From: DASQMT01 sp963839615
GTDB taxonomy: Bacteria; Actinomycetota; Thermoleophilia; Solirubrobacterales; Solirubrobacteraceae
Direction of reading: 5' to 3'
NCBI GenBank assembly: GCA_963839615.1
Contig: CAWIVY010000001.1
Span: 372,001-436,000 of the forward strand
Length of the DNA: 64,000 nucleotides
Below the pieces are notes generated by a model that saw only the letters and a program-made list of their open reading frames with translations, was not told the DNA's origin and did no database searches. Below are positions 53,582-63,518 of this stretch, piece after piece. Position numbers and translations under genes: made by a program. The stretch's first letter is position 1; every line of letters begins with the position of its first letter.

Positions 53582-54562
53582 TCAAGGAGCCTCGAGTTGT
53601 TCGAGCGCGGCAGCCGCGGTCGCGGCGTCGGTCACGAGCACGTCGATCAGGCCCGCGCGCGCGGCGCCGACGATCGAGCCCGCCTTCGCCGCGCCCGCGG
53701 CGACCGCGATCACGGTGCCCGTGTTGCGCAGCTGCGCCGGCGACACGCCGAGCAGCCGTTCCTCCGAGTCGAAGGGCGTCGGTTTGCCCTCGATGTCGAA
53801 GTAGCGCGAGACCACGTCGCCAACGGCGTCGCTCAGGTCGACGCGTCCCGCGATCACGTGTCCGGGACCCGTCTCCCCCGCACCCGGCGGCGGGCCGATG
53901 CCGACGAGCGCCGCCTTGAGCTGGTCCCACAAGCCGAGGCGGCGACCGACCTCGGGATCCGCCAGGAGGGAGCGGCGCAGCTCGGCGGACGGCAGCGCGG
54001 GGGAGTGGATGAAGTGCACGTCGGCGCCGCTGGCGTCGGCGATGCGGCGCGCGATCTCGTTCGTCTGGAACCGTACGTCGATCTCGTCGAGCCCGGCGAT
54101 CGCCGGCACGAGGCAGACACCCCGCAGCGATGGGAACCGGCGCGACCGCGCGATCTCCCACATCGTCGCCCCCCACGAGATCGCCATCGCGTCGCCCGGG
54201 CGGAGCCCGAGCCGCTCGATCTCGCCGACTGCGGGGCCGACAAGGGCCTGCAGCCCGCCGCGCGGAGGAGTCGGGACGACCACGACCCGTCGCAGCCCGA
54301 GCGCCGGCTCGAGCTGCCCCGCGAGGTCGGAGGCGACGAGCGGCCGCTGGATCTCGATCCGGACGATCCCCTGCGCGCGCGCGAGCTGGAGCATCCGCGA
54401 CACCGTGGACCGCGAGATCCCGAGCCGGTCGGCGATCTGCTGCTGCGAGAGATGATCCTGGTAGTACAGCTCCGCGGCCGCCAGCAGCGAGGCGGCTCCG
54501 GCGTCTCCCGCGTCGGGAGGATCTGCGGAAACTTTGTGCGGCACAGTTTCCCATGGTGGCAC
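53582..54562 (-). CDS. SorC-family sugar-responsive regulator
   Basis: 326 residues. The N-terminal HTH (about 28-62) reads AELYYQDHLSQQQIADRLGI, then SRSTVSRMLQLAR. The large sugar-binding domain (about 80-326) has a DeoR/SorC fold with ISWGATMWEIA and LVGIGPP. Such regulators bind phosphorylated sugars. It sits between the importer operon and the catabolic operon, divergent from the latter, and likely controls both. ATG 54562 is the longest start; a GTG at 54544 is possible, and the palindrome at 54535-54545 falls inside the 5' end of either version. Confidence 0.88.
   Translation of the reverse strand: MPPWETVPHKVSADPPDAGDAGAASLLAAAELYYQDHLSQQQIADRLGISRSTVSRMLQLARAQGIVRIEIQRPLVASDLAGQLEPALGLRRVVVVPTPPRGGLQALVGPAVGEIERLGLRPGDAMAISWGATMWEIARSRRFPSLRGVCLVPAIAGLDEIDVRFQTNEIARRIADASGADVHFIHSPALPSAELRRSLLADPEVGRRLGLWDQLKAALVGIGPPPGAGETGPGHVIAGRVDLSDAVGDVVSRYFDIEGKPTPFDSEERLLGVSPAQLRNTGTVIAVAAGAAKAGSIVGAARAGLIDVLVTDAATAAAALEQLEAP
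54535..54545. promoter_or_regulatory. SorC operator candidate
   Basis: TGTGC-G-GCACA is an 11-bp perfect palindrome. A GGCACA half-site (54558-54563) and a TGTGCAA half-site (54594-54600) lie in the same direction as the next gene. SorC-family regulators bind such repeated half-sites around divergent promoters. Confidence 0.45.
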
Positions 54563-54600
54563 ACCCCTTGGCTACACTTGTGTTCTGGACAGATGTGCAA

Positions 54601-55839
54601 TGACTGACCGCCCAGGACACCCCGCGAGTTGGCGCCGGCTCGACTCCCATCGCGCCTGGCTCGGGAGCGAGACCGGCCGGCTGCTCGACTTCGCGCGCGG
54701 GTCCTATGTCGACCGCGGGTTTCGGCTGGCTCGACGCGGACGGCCGCCCGGATGCGGACAAGCCGCTGCAGCTGTGGATAACCACTCGCATGACGCACGT
54801 GTTCGCGCTCGGCGAGCTGATCGGGCACCCCGGCTGCGGCCCACTCGTCGACCACGGCCTCGGCGACGATCCGGGACACCTTCGGCGACCCCGCGCACGG
54901 GGGCTGGTTCTCCGAGATCTCCGACGCGGGGCCGGTGCGCACCGAGAAGGAGGCGTACTCGCACGCGTTCGTGCTGCTGGCCGCGGCCGGGGCGACGATG
55001 GCCGGCCGCCCGACGGCGCCCGCCCTGCTGGACGAGATCGCGCAGCGTCGTCGAGCAGCGGTTCTGGTCCGAGGACGAAGGTGCCTGCCGCGAGAGCTGG
55101 GACGGCGGCTGGAACGAGCTCGAGGAGTACCGCGGAGCGAACGCGAACATGCACATGATCGAGGCGTTTCTGGCGGCCGGCGACGCCACCGGCGACGCGC
55201 GCTGGTCCCAGCGCGCGCTGCGCATCGCCGAGCGGCTCATCCGCGACGTCGCGGGAGCCCGCGACTGGCGCATCCTCGAGCACTTCGATGCCGAGTGGCG
55301 GCCGCTGCCCGATTACAACGCCGATCACCCGCGCCACCCGTTCCGGCCGTTCGGCGTGACGCCGGGCCACGGCCTCGAGTGGTCGCGCCTCCTGCTCCAG
55401 ATCCGCGCTGCCGTCGACGCGCCGCCCGACTGGCTCGCCGAAGCCGCCGCAGGGCCTCTTCGGTCGCGCGGTGGCCGACGGCTGGGGCCCGCCCGGCGGC
55501 TTCGCGTACACGACCGACTTCGACGGAAAGCCCGTCGTCTCCGATCGCCTGCACTGGCCGGTCACGGAAGCGATCGGCGCCGCCGCCGCGCTGCACGAGC
55601 TGACCGGCGGCGAGGAGTACGAGCGCTGGTACCGCAGCTGCTGGGACTTCGCAGCGGCGAACCTGATCGACCGCCGGCGCGGCAGCTGGCACGCCGAGCT
55701 CGACGAGTCGCTCCAGCCGAGCGAGCAGACGTGGAGCGGCAAGCCCGACGTCTACCACGCGCTCCAGGCCACACTCATCCCGCGACTGCCGGTCAGGCCG
55801 AGCCTGGCCGGCGCGCTGCGGGACGGGTCGCTCGCCTGA
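54601..55839 (+). CDS. AGE-family sugar isomerase/epimerase (YihS-like), frameshifted
   Basis: N-acylglucosamine 2-epimerase fold, an alpha/alpha barrel, about 410 residues when repaired. Fragments in three frames join in order: LDFARGSYVD; GFGWLDADGRPDADKPLQLW; GGWFSEISDAGPVRTEKEAY; VVEQRFWSEDEG; NANMHMIEAFLAA; GHGLEWSRLLLQ; VADGWGPPGGFAYTTDFDG; HWPVTEAIGAAAAL. The active-site histidines of YihS/AGE enzymes are in NMHMIEA, GHGLEW and HWP. Breaks at about 54715, 54860, 55045 and 55453 look like single-base indels, since no sequence is missing. The neighbouring aldolase makes sulfoquinovose isomerase the most interesting assignment; mannose or glucosamine isomerase remains possible. Confidence 0.8.
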
Positions 55840-55875
55840 GCGGCCCTCCCACGACAGAGCAAGGAACGACCGAGC

Positions 55876-56844
55876 ATGGCTCACCCGAACACCACGCAGG
55901 CCGCCCCGACGACCGCCGAGCGCCGCGCGCTCCAGCAGCTCAAGACCGCCGGCGGCCACTTCGCTGTGATCGCCGCCGACCACGGCCAACCGCTGATCGA
56001 CATGCTCGAAGGCCTCGGGCTCTCGAGCGCCCCCGAAGAGCAGCGGGCGTTCAAGTCCGACCTCGTGGAGACCGTGGGCAGGGACGCCAGCGCCGTGCTG
56101 CTCGACCCGGACGTGTCGTTGCCGCAGATCGTCGATCACGAGCTGCTCGCGCGCGACGTCGGGCTCATCGTGCGGATCGAGGCGGACGGCTACGAGGTGC
56201 GGGACGGCCTGCGCGAATCGCAGATGATCTCCGGCCTCGGCGCGAGCGGCGCGCGGGCACTGGGCGCCACGGCGGCCAAGATCATGGTCTTCCTGCGCGC
56301 GGACCGCGAGGACCTCGACGGCTATACCGCGCAGATGGTCCGCGCAGCGCTCGAGGACTGCCGCCGTGCGGACCTGCTGTGCGTGATGGAGCTCATGACC
56401 TACCGGCTCGACGACGAGACGCCCGAGGACTTCGCCGCCCTGAAGGAGGACCTCGTCGTCGACGGCGCCGTGCTGCTGCAGGAGTGCGGCTCGAAGGTGC
56501 TCAAGCTCGAGTATCCCGGCAGCGCAGCCGGCTGCCGGCGCGTGTCGGACGCGCTCGACGTGCCCTGGGCGGTGCTCTCCGCGGGCGTCGACCACGACGC
56601 GTTCTGCCTCCAGTTGCGGGACGCGATGGACGGCGGCGCCGACGGCTTCATCGCAGGGCGATCGCTGTGGAAGGAGGCCGTCGGCCAGCCGCCTGAGCAG
56701 CGCCGCCGCTTCCTCGGCGAGGTCGCGCGCCGCCGCATGGAGGAGATGCTCGAGATCGTCGATTCCGGGGCTGATCGTGGGCGCGATGCTCCTCGGCATC
56801 GACGTGGGGACCAGCTTCTGCAAGGCGGTGGTCCTCGACGGTGA
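55876..56844 (+). CDS. Class I aldolase, YihT/LacD-like
   Basis: 322 residues as read. (beta/alpha)8 aldolase: FAVIAADHGQPLIDML, VLLDPDVSLPQI, GATAAKIMVFLRAD, LLCVMELMTYRL, the Schiff-base lysine region SKVLKLEYPGSA, WAVLSAGVDHDAF and GADGFIAGRSLWKEA. These match the sulfofructose-1-phosphate aldolase YihT and tagatose-bisphosphate aldolase LacD. The last 25 residues after EIVDSG overlap the kinase start and look wrong; a one-base shift would stop at the TGA at 56772-56774. Follows the isomerase by 36 bp. Confidence 0.88.
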   Translation: MAHPNTTQAAPTTAERRALQQLKTAGGHFAVIAADHGQPLIDMLEGLGLSSAPEEQRAFKSDLVETVGRDASAVLLDPDVSLPQIVDHELLARDVGLIVRIEADGYEVRDGLRESQMISGLGASGARALGATAAKIMVFLRADREDLDGYTAQMVRAALEDCRRADLLCVMELMTYRLDDETPEDFAALKEDLVVDGAVLLQECGSKVLKLEYPGSAAGCRRVSDALDVPWAVLSAGVDHDAFCLQLRDAMDGGADGFIAGRSLWKEAVGQPPEQRRRFLGEVARRRMEEMLEIVDSGADRGRDAPRHRRGDQLLQGGGPRR

Positions 56845-58068
56845 CGGCGAGGAGCTCGCACGGGCGCGCGCGCGGACGCCGTGGAGACAGGTGCCGACCG
56901 GAGCGGAGCTCGATCCGCAGCGCACTGGCCGCGACGGCGCTCTCCGTGGCCGCGGAGGCCGTCGCCGCCGCCCCCGCGGGGCCGGTCGTGGGCGTCGGCG
57001 TCGCCGGCATGGCCGAGACCGGCGTCCTGCTCGACGCCGCGGGCGCCCCGTCGGCCCGGCGATCGCCTGGCACGATTCCCGCGGCGTCGAGGAGGCCACG
57101 AGCCGTCAGCGCCGACCTCGGCGCCCCGGAGTTCGAGACGCGGACCGGCCTGCCGGCCTCGGCCCTGTGCACGCTGAGCAAGCTGCGCTGGCAGCGTTCG
57201 CATCTCCCCGAGGCCGGCTCGGCCGTCCGCTGGCTCGGCGTGCCGGAATGGGTGGCGCGGTCGCTCGGAGCCGCCGAGCGTGGCCGAGCTGTCGCTCGCG
57301 TCGCGCACCGGCCTGTTCGAACTGCGCGAGCGCCGCTGGTGGACGGACGCGCTCGCGTGGCTCGGCGTCGAGGCCGGCTTCATGGCCGAGCCCGTGCCCG
57401 CCGGCACGCCGGTCGGGCGCGTTCGCGACGCGCTGCCCGGCGCGCGCGACGCCGTCATCGTCATCGCCGGGCACGACCACGTCGCCGCGATGGTCGGCGC
57501 GGGCGCCGACAGGGACGGCGACGTGCTGCACTCCTCCGGCACCTCGGACGTCTTCGTGCGCACCATCCCGGCCCAGCTCGAACCGGCCCGCATCGCCGCG
57601 GCGGTGTCCGCCGGCGTGACCGTCGGCTGGCACGTCGTGCCCGACCGCTGGGTGCTGCTCAGCGGCAACGAGCTCGACGTCGCGCTCGCGTCGGTGCTCC
57701 AGCTGCTGGGCATCGACGGCGAGGCCGAGCGCGATGCGCTCGATGCCGCGGCCGCCGCGCTGCCGCCGTCGGCTCCGCCCGGTGACGGCCCGGCAGAGCT
57801 GTGGCGCGCGGCGCTCGCAGCCGGCGCCGATCTCAGCGCCGCCACGCTCGCCCGCAGCGACGCGGTCGGCGGGCCCCACCGCCGGATCGTCGCAACCGGA
57901 GGCGGCGTCCGCGGCGCGGCAGCGCGAGCCGTGAAGGAGCAGCGCCTCGGTCCGATCGAGTGGTCGCCGGTGCAGGAGGCCACGGCCCGCGGGGCCGCAC
58001 TGCTCGCGGGCGCCGCCGCGTCGGTGACGCCCGCCACCGTTGTCATGGGATCGTGCTCGCATGCCTGA
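56786..58068 (+). CDS. FGGY-family carbohydrate kinase, frameshifted
   Basis: Xylulokinase/fuculokinase-type kinase, about 425 residues after repair. The start is LLGIDVGTSFCKAVVLDGDG (phosphate-1). Next come VGVGVAGMAETGVLLDAAG and TLSKLRWQRSHLPEA in a second frame, then SLASRTGLFELRER, IAGHDHVAAMVGAG, SSGTSDVF and IVATGGGVRG (adenosine motif) in a third. Frames change near 56930, 57050-57110 and 57280 with a little sequence unaccounted for at the second. Phosphorylates a ketose or sugar alcohol; substrate unknown. Its stop overlaps the PfkB gene by 8 bp. Confidence 0.78.
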
Positions 58069-58984
58069 GCCCGCACGGCTGGCGGTCGTCGGAAGCCTCA
58101 ACCTGGACCTCGTCACGCGCGTCGCGCGGCTGCCCGGCCCGGGCGAGACCCTGCTCGCCGACGGCTACCGGCAGTCGCTGGGCGGAAAGGGCGCCAACCA
58201 GGCCGTCTCCGCAGTCCGGCACGGCGTCGACGTGGCGATGATCGCCTGCGTCGGCGACGACCCGGATGGCGACCGGCTGACCGGCGCGCTCGCGGACGAG
58301 GGCGTCGACGTCACCGGCGTCAGCCGGCGCACGGACGTGCCGACGGGCGTCGCGCACATCGCCGTCGACCCGCAGGGCGCCAACACGATCGTCGTCGCGC
58401 AGGGCGCGAACGGTGAGCTCGCGCGCGCGCAGGTGCTCGAAGCGCTCGATCGGCTCCCGGCGCCGGACGTGGTCCTGATCCAACTCGAGATCCCGCTCGA
58501 GGCCGTCGCCGCGGCGGCCGCGACCGAGGGCGCACGCATCGTCCTCAACCCTGCCCCCGCCCGCGCGCTGCCCGCGGAGCTCCTCCGCCGGGTCGACGTG
58601 CTGGTGCCGAACCTGCCGGAACTGGCGGCGCTGACCGGCGGCGGCGCGCCCGAGTCGCTCGACACGATCGCCGGCCGCGCGCGCGATCTCGCCGACGGCG
58701 GCGCGGTGGTGGTGACGCTCGGCGAGCGCGGAGCGCTCGTCCTCGACTCGGACGGCGCGACGCACATCCCGGCGCCGCAAGTCGACGCGATCGACACGAC
58801 CGGCGCGGGCGATGCGTTCTGCGGCAGCCTTGCCGCGCAGCTGGCGCGCGGCCACGCGCTCGTCGACGCGGCGCGCGATGCGGTGCAGGTCGCGGCACTC
58901 TCGACGACGCGCTCCGGAGCCCTGGAGGCGTTTCCATCCCGCGACGAGATCCAGGCGGCGCTGGCCCGACCGAGCGTCGGATGA
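58061..58984 (+). CDS. PfkB-family sugar kinase, ribokinase-like
   Basis: 307 residues. PfkB signature 1 SLGGKGANQAVSAVRHG (about 40-56) and signature 2 DTTGAGDAFCGSLAAQL (about 246) with catalytic Asp in GAGD. The N-terminus VVGSLNLDLVTRVARLPGPG is ribokinase-like. In sulfoglycolysis the sulfofructose kinase YihV is also PfkB-type, so this is the candidate for that step if the locus handles sulfoquinovose; ribose or fructose remain alternatives. ATG 58061 overlaps the FGGY gene end. Confidence 0.9.
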   Translation: MPEPARLAVVGSLNLDLVTRVARLPGPGETLLADGYRQSLGGKGANQAVSAVRHGVDVAMIACVGDDPDGDRLTGALADEGVDVTGVSRRTDVPTGVAHIAVDPQGANTIVVAQGANGELARAQVLEALDRLPAPDVVLIQLEIPLEAVAAAAATEGARIVLNPAPARALPAELLRRVDVLVPNLPELAALTGGGAPESLDTIAGRARDLADGGAVVVTLGERGALVLDSDGATHIPAPQVDAIDTTGAGDAFCGSLAAQLARGHALVDAARDAVQVAALSTTRSGALEAFPSRDEIQAALARPSVG

Positions 58985-59020
58985 TGATCCTGGCCGTCGG
59001 TGAGCAGGGACCCTCGATGC

Positions 59021-59140
59021 ATGTCGATCCATCCCTCGCCTCAACCGCGTTCGCTCGAGGCGCTCGGGTTTCGCGTCGCCCTCGCCACTCTCGCCGATCG
59101 CATCGCACTGGGGCCACCCGCCGGGTGCGAGTACGGCTAA
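59021..59140 (+). CDS. Short ORF of unknown nature
   Basis: 39 residues from ATG 59021 (...RSLEALGFRVALATLADRIA...). The helical middle looks protein-like, but there is no ribosome site and no family. It could be a true small gene, or the torn end of a longer one, given the indels in this region. The 198-bp gap after the PfkB gene holds nothing else. Confidence 0.25.
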   Translation: MSIHPSPQPRSLEALGFRVALATLADRIALGPPAGCEYG

Positions 59141-59182
59141 CCCGAGCGAGCGAGCGGCGGTCGCCCGCTAGGTTGCGCCCAT

Positions 59183-61364
59183 ATGCGCAAACTTGCCGCC
59201 TGGTGCCACGATCGGCGCCGCACCGTGATCGGCCTCTGGGTCGCCGCCTTCTTCCTGTTCGCCGCGCTGTGGGGTACCGCCGCCGGCGAGTTCGTCAACA
59301 GCTTCCAGCTTCCCGGTACGGAGTCGCAGCGGGCGTACGACCTGCTCAAGGAGAAGTTCCCGGCGCAGTCGGGAGACACCGCCAGCGTCGTCTTCGCCGT
59401 CGACGAGGGCGGCGTGCTCGACTCCGGCAACCGCGCGGAGATCGAGCGCGTCCGCGCGGAGATCGAGAAGTCGCCCGAGGTGCTCGCGGTCGGCGATCCG
59501 TTCGCGCGCGGCGCGCCCGTCTCCGAGGACGGCACGATCACGTTCGCCCAGATCCAGTTCCGCAAGGGCGGCGGCGACGTCGATCCGGCGGCGATCAAGA
59601 CGATGGCCGAGGACACGCTCGCGCTCGACGGCAAGGGCGGCGTCCAGGTGGCGCTCGGCGGGGACATCATCCACTGGTCGACGGCCGAGCAGGGCGGCGC
59701 CGGGGAGATCTTCGGACTCCTCGTGGCGGCGCTCGTGCTGTTCCTGACGCTCGGCGTGGTCGCGATGGGGCTGCCGCTGCTCAACGCGCTGTTCGCGATG
59801 ATCGTGAGCCTGTCGCTGATGGCGGTGGTCGGGACCCGCCTGCTCGACGTCGTCGACTGGTCGCCGCAGCTGGCGGCGATGATCGGGATCGGCGTCGGCA
59901 TCGACTACGCGCTGCTGATCCTCAACCGCTTCCGGCTGGAGCGCGGCGCCGGGCGCGACGTGCGCGACGCGACGCTGGTCGCGATCGACACGTCAGGCCG
60001 CGCCGTCCTGTTCGCGGGCGTCGTGGTCGTGATCGCGATGCTCGGCATGATGCTGCTCGGCATCTCGTTCCTCTACGGCCCGGCGATCGCCGCGGCGCTC
60101 TCCGTGCTGTTCACGATGACCGCCGCGCTGACGCTGATGCCGGCGCTGCTGAGCAAGATCGGCGGCCGGGTCAAGCCGGCGAAGGGCGGCAACGGCGGCG
60201 GCGCCGACCTGGCCGATCAGCGAGAGCGGCTTCGCGGCGCGCTGGAGCCGCTTCGTGGCGCGCCGGCCGCTGCCGGTGGCCATCCTCGCTCTCGCCGTGC
60301 TGATCGCGCTGGCGCTGCCCGCGACGCACATGCGCCTGGCGACGAGCGACGCCAGCACGTACAAGGAGGACGACACGTCGCGGATCGCCTACGACCTGCT
60401 CAAGGAGGGCTTCGGCCCCGGCTTCAGCGCGCCGCTGCTGCTCGCGGTCGAGCTGCCGGAGGCGGGCGACGAGGCGCCGCTGCAGTCGATCGGCGACGCG
60501 CTGGGCGCGCAGGACGGGATCGCCCAGGTCCTGCCGCCGCAGCTCAACGAGAGCGGCGACACGGCGACGATGATCGCCTACCCGAGGACGACGCCGCAGG
60601 ACGAGCGCACCGACGAGGTCGTCAAGACGGCGCGCGAGGAGACCCTGCCGCCGATCGAGGAGCAGACCGGCGCGCGGGTGTCGATCGGCGGCGCGACGGC
60701 GACCAACCTCGACTTCTCGAGCACGATCCGCGACAAGCTGCCGCTGTTCATCGGCGTCGTCGTCGGGCTATCGCTGCTGCTGCTCGCGGTCGTCTTCCGC
60801 TCGCTGCTGATCCCGGTCAAGGCCGGCATCTTCAACCTGCTGTCGATCGCGGGCGCGTTCGGCGTCGTGACGCTGATCTTCCAGGACGGTAACCTGGCGG
60901 GCCTGTTCGGCGACGCGACCGGGCCGATCGAGTCGTTCCTGCCGATCATGGTCTTCGCCGTCGTGTTCGGCCTGTCGATGGACTACGAGGTGTTCCTCGT
61001 CTCGCGCATGCACGAGGAGTGGGTGCACACGAAGGACGCGCGCTACGCGGTGCAGCACGGGCTGGCGATGACCGGCCGCGTGGTGACCGCGGCGGCGATC
61101 ATCATGATCGCGGTCTTCGGCGCCTTCGCGATCGGCAACGAGCGAGCGCTGGCGATGATGGGCGTCGGCTTCGCCTCGGCGATCTTCATCGACGCCTTCA
61201 TCATCCGGCTGCTGCTCCTGCCGGCGGTGATGCACCTCGCCGGACCGGCGATGTGGTGGATGCCGGCGTGGCTCGACGAGCGCCTGCCGCACTTCCACAT
61301 CGAGCGGCCCGACGAGGACGACGACGAACCGCCGCCGGTCGACGGCGCGTACCGGCGAGCCTGA
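59183..61364 (+). CDS. MMPL/RND-family membrane transporter, frameshifted
   Basis: About 727 residues when repaired. Two homologous halves, each with a first helix, an extracellular domain, and five further helices. First half: WCHDRRRTVIGLWVAAFFLF, LPGTESQRAYDLLKEKF, IGIGVGIDYALLILNRFR (the MMPL helix-4 Asp-Tyr pair). Second half: RPLPVAILALAVLIALALP, then FGLSMDYEVFLVSRMHEEW. The frame switches near 60215, where the second frame reads ISESGFAARWSRFVARRP, exactly the expected linker. So a one-base indel, not decay. Likely exports lipids or drugs with proton coupling. Confidence 0.88.
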
Positions 61365-61716
61365 GCCGGAGCCCGTGTCCGGCTAGGGCTGGGCCTGGTA
61401 GCGCGGCGTCGGCAGCCCGCCTAGTGGCGGCTCATCCGCACCTGCAGCGGGGTGCGGGAGCGGCGCGCGCGGGCCGCCTGCCGGCGCAGCTCCAGAACGA
61501 GCGCGGCGATCTCCGGCCGGCAAGCGGCTGCGCCGCGGGCGATGACAGCTGCCGAGCGCGAGCATGGGGCCGGCGAGGAGGCGTCGTCGCGGCCGGCGAG
61601 CGGGGAACGTAGGGCTGCTCAAGCCGTCGGTGGTCAGCTGAGACCAGAGCGAAGCAGTACGACGTCCATTCGGCCGTCAGCGGCCCACCTGGATGAGCTG
61701 CGCTGTCGTTCGCGGA
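61365..61716. other. Stretch without an assignable gene
   Basis: On the minus strand a frame ending at 61421 reads EIAALVLELRRQAARARRSR and has the look of a protein C-terminus. Upstream of it the frame breaks. It may be the tail of a small gene after the histidine kinase, damaged by the same indels. Confidence 0.35.
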
Positions 61717-63375
61717 CTAGGCAGCGTGCGCGCATTCGCCGCACGCGGGTGCCGCCGCCGGGTGGGATCTCGACCGCGAGCGTCCCCCAGCGAACGACCC
61801 GGATCGGCGAGCCCGGCGAGCCGCTCGGCGTGGCGTCGCGGCGCGGACGCCCGGGACGGCCTTCGCCGATCATCCGCCGTCGTCGACTGGCGGCACGGGA
61901 CCCGGCGATCGCGACGACTTGCAGCGTTCGTCGCGCCTCCATGACGACGACGTCGGCGGCGGGCTCGCGGGCGGCGAGCCGCGGTCGAGCGCGCGACGAT
62001 CGAGACCGGAACGGCGCGCGGGCGGCGAGGCCCTCAGCGCCGGTCCAGTCCCGCTCCGTCAGCGCAGCGGGATGGAGCCGGCGTGCGAGCTCGGCGACGG
62101 AGACGCTGGCGCTCAGCTCCGCCTCGCGATCGAGCGGAGCCGGCGGCGGCCTGCTACGTGCCGTTCTGCCGGCGCGCGAGGTTCAGCGGACGACAGCGAG
62201 ACGAAGGCGCTGGGCGCTCGTGCATCGGCACGATCCGGCGGCGCCGACCGCGCCGTCCGGCGGCGACCGCCTCGTGCTCGACGGCGCGAACGTCGCGTAG
62301 CACCCGTGCTGCTCGGCGGCACGCGCTGGTTCTGAGCGCGAGCGTCGCGGCCGCGCCTGCCGTGCGCGCCAGCTCGCGGTCTCGAGCAGCGCCGGCTCGT
62401 GCACGATCGCCGCCACGGGCGCCCGCGCGCTCGATCCGGTCACCATGTCGGTGCCCGCTGGGCGCGGGCTGATCGACACGCGTCGTCGCCGCCGTCGATG
62501 TAGGTTCGAGATCCGGGCAGCCGGTAGGGAGCGCGAGCGACCGATAGACGAGCGGATCGGCGGCGCTCGCGCGCGCTCACCCCGCCCGCCGCTCGTACAG
62601 CGCGCTGACCGCGCCCGCCGCGACAGGCTCGAGCGCATCGGCCCACCAGGAACGCGAACGGCATCGAGGTGATCACCGGATCAGGAGGCAGCGAAGACCT
62701 GCGTGCTGGCGGACGCCGGCGAGATCGGGAGCACGCTCGTCCACGCCGACGACGACGAAGCGGCCCCCGTCCAGACGACGGGCGCGAGCGCGCGCCGCTG
62801 CACCTCGCCGAAGCCGCGCCAGCGCCGCAGCAGCACCACGCCGAGCCCGGCGAGCAACACGACGCTGACGACGAGGCCGATGCCCTCCCGCCGCTCGTCG
62901 CCTGCTCGTGGCCCACACCAGCAGCGGTTGTCCGGGCACTGACGGCAGTCGTCGGCCCGCCGTCACGAGCACCGCCAGGAGCGGCAGCGCGATCTGGCGG
63001 ACCAGCCGAGGACCACCAGCCGGCGCTCGAGCCCCGGCTGCACGCGCCCGCTCGGGAACGCGCCAGAGTGCACGAGCGCACCGAGCAGAGCGTGCGGACC
63101 AGCGCCACAGCGTAGGCCCAGGCGGTGTCCGCGCTCGTCAGCGCGCCGAGGAACCACGTGAAGCCGACGAGTGCGATCAGCGGGCCCACGCGAGTCCGGA
63201 CGCCGCCACCAGGCGAAGATGCCCGCGCCGGCGAACCCCCAGCCGAGCGTCAGCGCAGCATGATCGAGGAGGTTGAATCGCCTCCCTCGCTCGCCGTTAC
63301 GAGCGCGAGCGCCGCCAGCCCGAGCGCGAGGCCCGCGACGGCAAGCCCGATGAGTGCGCGGCGAAGGCCGCTCAC
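61717..63375 (-). pseudogene. NarL-type sensor histidine kinase, heavily frameshifted
   Basis: Pieces in all three minus frames lie in the right order. GTG 63375 begins VSGLRRALIGLAVAGLALGL (first helix). Then come GWGFAGAGIFAWWRRPDSR, GPLIALVGFTWFLGALTSAD and LVHSGAFPSGRVQPGLERRL, the multi-helix N-terminal domain usual in actinobacterial kinases. VAAIVHEPALLE is the GAF-like end, LHPAALTERD the post-HisKA_3 motif, and GTLAVEIPPGGGTRVR the end of the ATPase domain. The H-box itself is not readable. There is a break roughly every 50-150 bp. Whether decayed or badly sequenced cannot be settled here. Confidence 0.65.
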
Positions 63376-63518
63376 ATGAGCAGACGCTAGCGGGTCGCAG
63401 CCGCCTCCTCATCCGGCCGGTCGAGCGCGAGCGAGCCGGCACGCAGGCGTAGTCCGGACTGCTGGCGGGGAACACTCGCCGGATGACGCCGCGGCATACG
63501 AGTCCTCGGCCGTCGCGT

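Noticed and set aside
58061..58984. Firm assignment of the PfkB gene as ribokinase
   Set aside because: The N-terminus is ribokinase-like, but the isomerase and aldolase beside it do not belong to ribose catabolism, so the substrate was left open.
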